Source: CAZKTO01 sp964555685 (lineage in GTDB: Bacteria > Chloroflexota > Dehalococcoidia > SHYB01). From it: a stretch of DNA of 34,041 nucleotides. Of this stretch, positions 31,849 through 34,041 are shown one piece after another (the first letter of the stretch is position 1; every line of letters starts with the position of its first letter). Where the stretch lies: contig CAZKTO010000028.1 in assembly GCA_964555685.1 (NCBI GenBank), positions 1 to 34,041 of the forward strand. The letters run 5' to 3'. Both the position numbers and the translations under genes were made by a program. A model generated the notes under the pieces. The model worked only from the letters and a program-made list of their open reading frames with translations, made no database searches and was not told where the DNA came from.

Positions 31849-33030
31849 GTGCACACCCTCCTCTCCAACATTCGCGTCATCGAGCTCTCGGTGCTCATCC
31901 CGTGCAGCACCGTGGGCATGTACCTGGCCGACCTGGGCGCCGACGTCGTCAAGATCGAGAGCCCCGGCAAGGGCGACTACCAGCGCCAGATCGGCGCGGG
32001 GCCCAAGGGCGTCAGCATGACCTTCCTGGGCCTCAACCGGAACAAGCGCAGCCTCACCCTCGATCTCAAGCGCCCCGAGGGCCGCGAGGCGCTCCGGCGC
32101 CTGGCCCAGCGGGCCGACGTCGTCGTCGAGGGCTTCCGTCCGGGCGTGGCCAAGCGCCTCGGCGTCGACTACGAGACGGTGAAGGGCTGGCGGCCGGAGA
32201 TCGTCTACTGCGCGCTGAGCGGCTTCGGCCAGGACGGCCCCTACGCCACGATGGCCTCCCACGGCGCCAACCTGGACTCGGTGGCCGGTGCGCTCCCCGT
32301 CGCCCGCCGGCCCGACGGCTCGCCATCCATGTCCAACCAGTGGCGCTCCCTCTCCGTGACCGCCGGGCCCCTCTTCGCCGCCATGGCGATCCTGGCCTCC
32401 CTCAACCAGCGGCACGTCACAGGCGCCGGCCAGTACATCGACGTGGCCTCCAGCGAGGGCGCTCTGGCCTTCAGCAACGGCCGCATGGTGGCCGCGGCCA
32501 ACGGCGTCGCCGGCATCGACTGGGAGGGCCAGGCGCGGGCCCGCTACAACATCTACGAGACGCGCGACGGCAAGCGCGTGGTCATCTGCTGCCTGGAGGA
32601 GCACTTCTGGCGCAACCTGTGCACGGCCATCGGCCGCCCCGACCTGCTCCGCTCGGCCGAGAGCGACCGGCTGAGCTTCTCGGAGAGCGACGAGGCGCTG
32701 CGCCAGGAGCTGGCGCGGGTCTTCAAGCAGCGTACCCGCGACGAATGGGTCAAGCTGTTCGTCGAGGCGAACGTCGCCGGCGGGCCGGTCAACGGCCCCG
32801 GGGACCTGGCGGCAGACCCGCACCTGGCGTCGCACCGGCTTCTGGGCGAGACGGAGCACCCCGAGGGCGGCCTCGTCACGCTCTTCACGACGCCCATTCG
32901 CCTCGCCGGCCAGCGGTTCAACTTCCGGCGCCCGCCGCCGCGCCAGGGCCAGCACACGGACGAGGTCCTGGCCGAGCTGGGGTATACTCCAGGCGAGATC
33001 GCGCTCCTGCGCCAGGCAAAGGTCGTCTGA
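31849..33030 (+). CDS. Class III (CaiB/BaiF) CoA-transferase
   Basis: This 393-residue protein starts on a GTG immediately after the stop of the BKACE gene (no gap). It shows IRVIELSVLIPCSTVGMYLA, then DLGADVVKIESPGKGDYQRQ, CALSGFGQDGPYATMASHGA, GAGQYIDVASSEGALAFSNG and PVNGPGDLAADPHLASHRLL, closing with GQHTDEVLAELGY. It should transfer CoA between carboxylates. Its position between two BKACE genes suggests it activates or recycles the acids they use or make. Composition is very GC-rich, which creates long antisense open frames that are not genes. Confidence 0.85.
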   Translation: MHTLLSNIRVIELSVLIPCSTVGMYLADLGADVVKIESPGKGDYQRQIGAGPKGVSMTFLGLNRNKRSLTLDLKRPEGREALRRLAQRADVVVEGFRPGVAKRLGVDYETVKGWRPEIVYCALSGFGQDGPYATMASHGANLDSVAGALPVARRPDGSPSMSNQWRSLSVTAGPLFAAMAILASLNQRHVTGAGQYIDVASSEGALAFSNGRMVAAANGVAGIDWEGQARARYNIYETRDGKRVVICCLEEHFWRNLCTAIGRPDLLRSAESDRLSFSESDEALRQELARVFKQRTRDEWVKLFVEANVAGGPVNGPGDLAADPHLASHRLLGETEHPEGGLVTLFTTPIRLAGQRFNFRRPPPRQGQHTDEVLAELGYTPGEIALLRQAKVV

Positions 33031-33047
33031 GCTCGCGTGTCATGCCT

Positions 33048-33068
33048 CCCTCTCCTCGCAGGAGAGGG
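33048..33068. repeat. REP-like hairpin ahead of the second BKACE gene
   Basis: CCCTCTCCT-CGC-AGGAGAGGG, followed by GGCCGGGGGTGAGAG and the ATG at 33084. It is nearly the same as the element at 30931 and again supplies the GGGGGTGAG ribosome-binding site. Confidence 0.7.
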
Positions 33069-33083
33069 GGCCGGGGGTGAGAG

Positions 33084-33974
33084 ATGGAGAAGCTGATTAT
33101 TGAGGCCGCCATCAACGAGCAGGCGCCCAAGTCGCTGAACCCGCGGGTGCCCTACACGCCCGAGGAGTGCGCCCGCGAGGCGCTGGAGGCGGCCGAGGCC
33201 GGCGCCGCCATCATCCACTTCCACGCCCGCGACCCCCAGACCGGCGCGCTCCTGCACCCCGGCATCGAGCCCTACACCGAGGCCATGAGCCTCATCCGCG
33301 CCAGGAACAAGGACGTCATCCTCTACCCCACCTATAGCTCCTCGCCCACGCCCCAGGAGCGCTTCTCCCACGTCGAGGCCCTGGCACGGCACAAGGACAT
33401 CCGCCTCGACTTCGCCACCATCGACCTGGGCGCCGAGAACCTCGGCGAGCTGCACGCGGGCGAGAGCCAGTTCCGGGCCGACCACGTCCGCAGCGTGACG
33501 CACCAGGAGGCCAGGTACTTCTTCGACCTCTGCCACCGCCTGGGCGTCCGCTACAGCATCGGCGTGCGGGAGATCGGCCAGGTGCGCGTCTGCATCGCCT
33601 ACCGCCGCCTGGGCTGGATCAAAAACCCCATCCTGTTCAAGCTGATCCTGAGCGACTATCACCAGTGGGGAATGCCGCCGGGCCCGGCCGCCATCGAGAC
33701 CTACTTCACGCGCATGATGCCGCCCGATGTCCCGTACCGCTGGATGTCCTACGTCTACGGCCCCAGCCACTCGAAGATGTGCATGTTCGCCGTCTCCCAG
33801 GGCGCCCACGTCCGCACGGGCCTGGGCGACAACCCGGTGCTGGACGGCCAGCGGCTCTCCAACGCCCAGCAGGTGGACCGGGTGGTGAAGATGGCGCGGA
33901 CGCTGGGGCGCGAGGTCGCCACGCCGAAGGAGGCGCGGGCGATCCTGGACCAGCCGGCGCGGGTGGGGACCTGA
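33084..33974 (+). CDS. BKACE-family beta-keto acid cleavage enzyme, second copy
   Basis: This 296-residue protein has the same architecture as the one at 30973: LIIEAAINE (E12), PYTPEECAREALEAAEAGAA, IIHFHARD (H45-x-H47) and RTGLGDNPVLDGQRLSNAQQ near the end. The two differ throughout the middle (for example QWGMPPGPAAIETYFTRMMP here), where substrate residues lie in this family, so they probably act on different keto acids. Sequence between the two genes is a complete CoA-transferase. The stop at 33972-33974 is followed by runs of C and a REP-like palindrome. Confidence 0.85.
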   Translation: MEKLIIEAAINEQAPKSLNPRVPYTPEECAREALEAAEAGAAIIHFHARDPQTGALLHPGIEPYTEAMSLIRARNKDVILYPTYSSSPTPQERFSHVEALARHKDIRLDFATIDLGAENLGELHAGESQFRADHVRSVTHQEARYFFDLCHRLGVRYSIGVREIGQVRVCIAYRRLGWIKNPILFKLILSDYHQWGMPPGPAAIETYFTRMMPPDVPYRWMSYVYGPSHSKMCMFAVSQGAHVRTGLGDNPVLDGQRLSNAQQVDRVVKMARTLGREVATPKEARAILDQPARVGT

Positions 33975-34004
33975 CCCCCCCCCGTAACCTAACCCCCCCC
34001 CCGC

Positions 34005-34033
34005 GTAGGCGCGGGTTTCAAACCCGCCCCTGC
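34005..34033. repeat. REP-like palindrome at the window end
   Basis: GCGGGTTT-C-AAACCCGC (34011-34027) sits inside GTAGGC...CCCTGC. The core is one I recall as a dispersed palindrome in many bacterial genomes. Two C-runs (near 33975-33983 and 33993-34002) precede it and may be error-prone in assembly. Confidence 0.55.
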
Positions 34034-34041
34034 GCTGCCCC

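Noticed and set aside
30877..32955. A 692-residue open frame on the minus strand across the BKACE and CoA-transferase genes
   Set aside because: It is antisense to two clearly conserved genes. Its composition (Ala, Gly, Val, Leu, Asp and Arg repeats) is what high-GC codon bias produces on the opposite strand.

Overview
The window reads as an accessory catabolic region of a high-GC bacterium, most likely a Chloroflexota lineage of the SAR202/Dehalococcoidia type. That placement rests on gene content: many amidohydrolase_2-type enzymes, class III CoA-transferases, flavin monooxygenase, acyl-CoA dehydrogenases, and orphan family-5 solute-binding lipoproteins with long Pro/Thr linkers. There is no rRNA, tRNA or other marker gene here, so the taxonomy is an inference.

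Layout. 1-1650: the tail of an upstream gene with its terminator, a promoter-driven leader ORF ending in a structured terminator, a small DUF6027-like gene (-) and an IS1380-type transposase remnant. 1653-3674: a large lipoprotein whose 3' end abuts an internal fragment of gcvPB. 4008-8978: two convergent amidohydrolases, then an apparent operon of an EthD-like two-domain protein, a 6-oxocamphor-hydrolase-like crotonase and an SDR. 9080-12020 (-): a luciferase-like monooxygenase followed by a solute-binding lipoprotein. 12333-15787: a truncated CoA-transferase, a SnoaL-like protein, an ICL/PEP-mutase-family lyase and an amidohydrolase. 15945-21648 (+): crotonase, two acyl-CoA dehydrogenases and two CoA-transferases. 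21666-24413: divergent SDR and solute-binding lipoprotein. 24455-26559: two truncated genes meeting head-on, a frameshifted EthD-like gene and an amidohydrolase. 26696-27720: transposase and serine-recombinase debris and a 26-bp perfect hairpin. 27791-34041: crotonase (-), solute-binding lipoprotein (+), then BKACE / CoA-transferase / BKACE (+) with REP-like hairpins.

How it may work together (inference). The set suits import, oxidation, ring opening, CoA activation and beta-oxidation-like breakdown of an alicyclic, possibly terpenoid, ketone. The oxygenase, the dehydrogenase and the retro-Claisen-type hydrolase would act on the ring. The CoA-transferases, acyl-CoA dehydrogenases, crotonases and BKACEs would process the resulting acids. 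The substrate cannot be read from sequence.

The most striking unexplained signal is a 16-bp palindrome, CATACATGAATGTATG, or close variants of it. It occurs five times, each time in a promoter-bearing intergenic region of this catabolic set (12108, 13127, 15823, 22651, 26593). It looks like the operator of one local regulator that is not encoded in the window. The region also holds an unusual density of gene debris, which indicates repeated rearrangement or, in a metagenomic assembly, possible misjoins.
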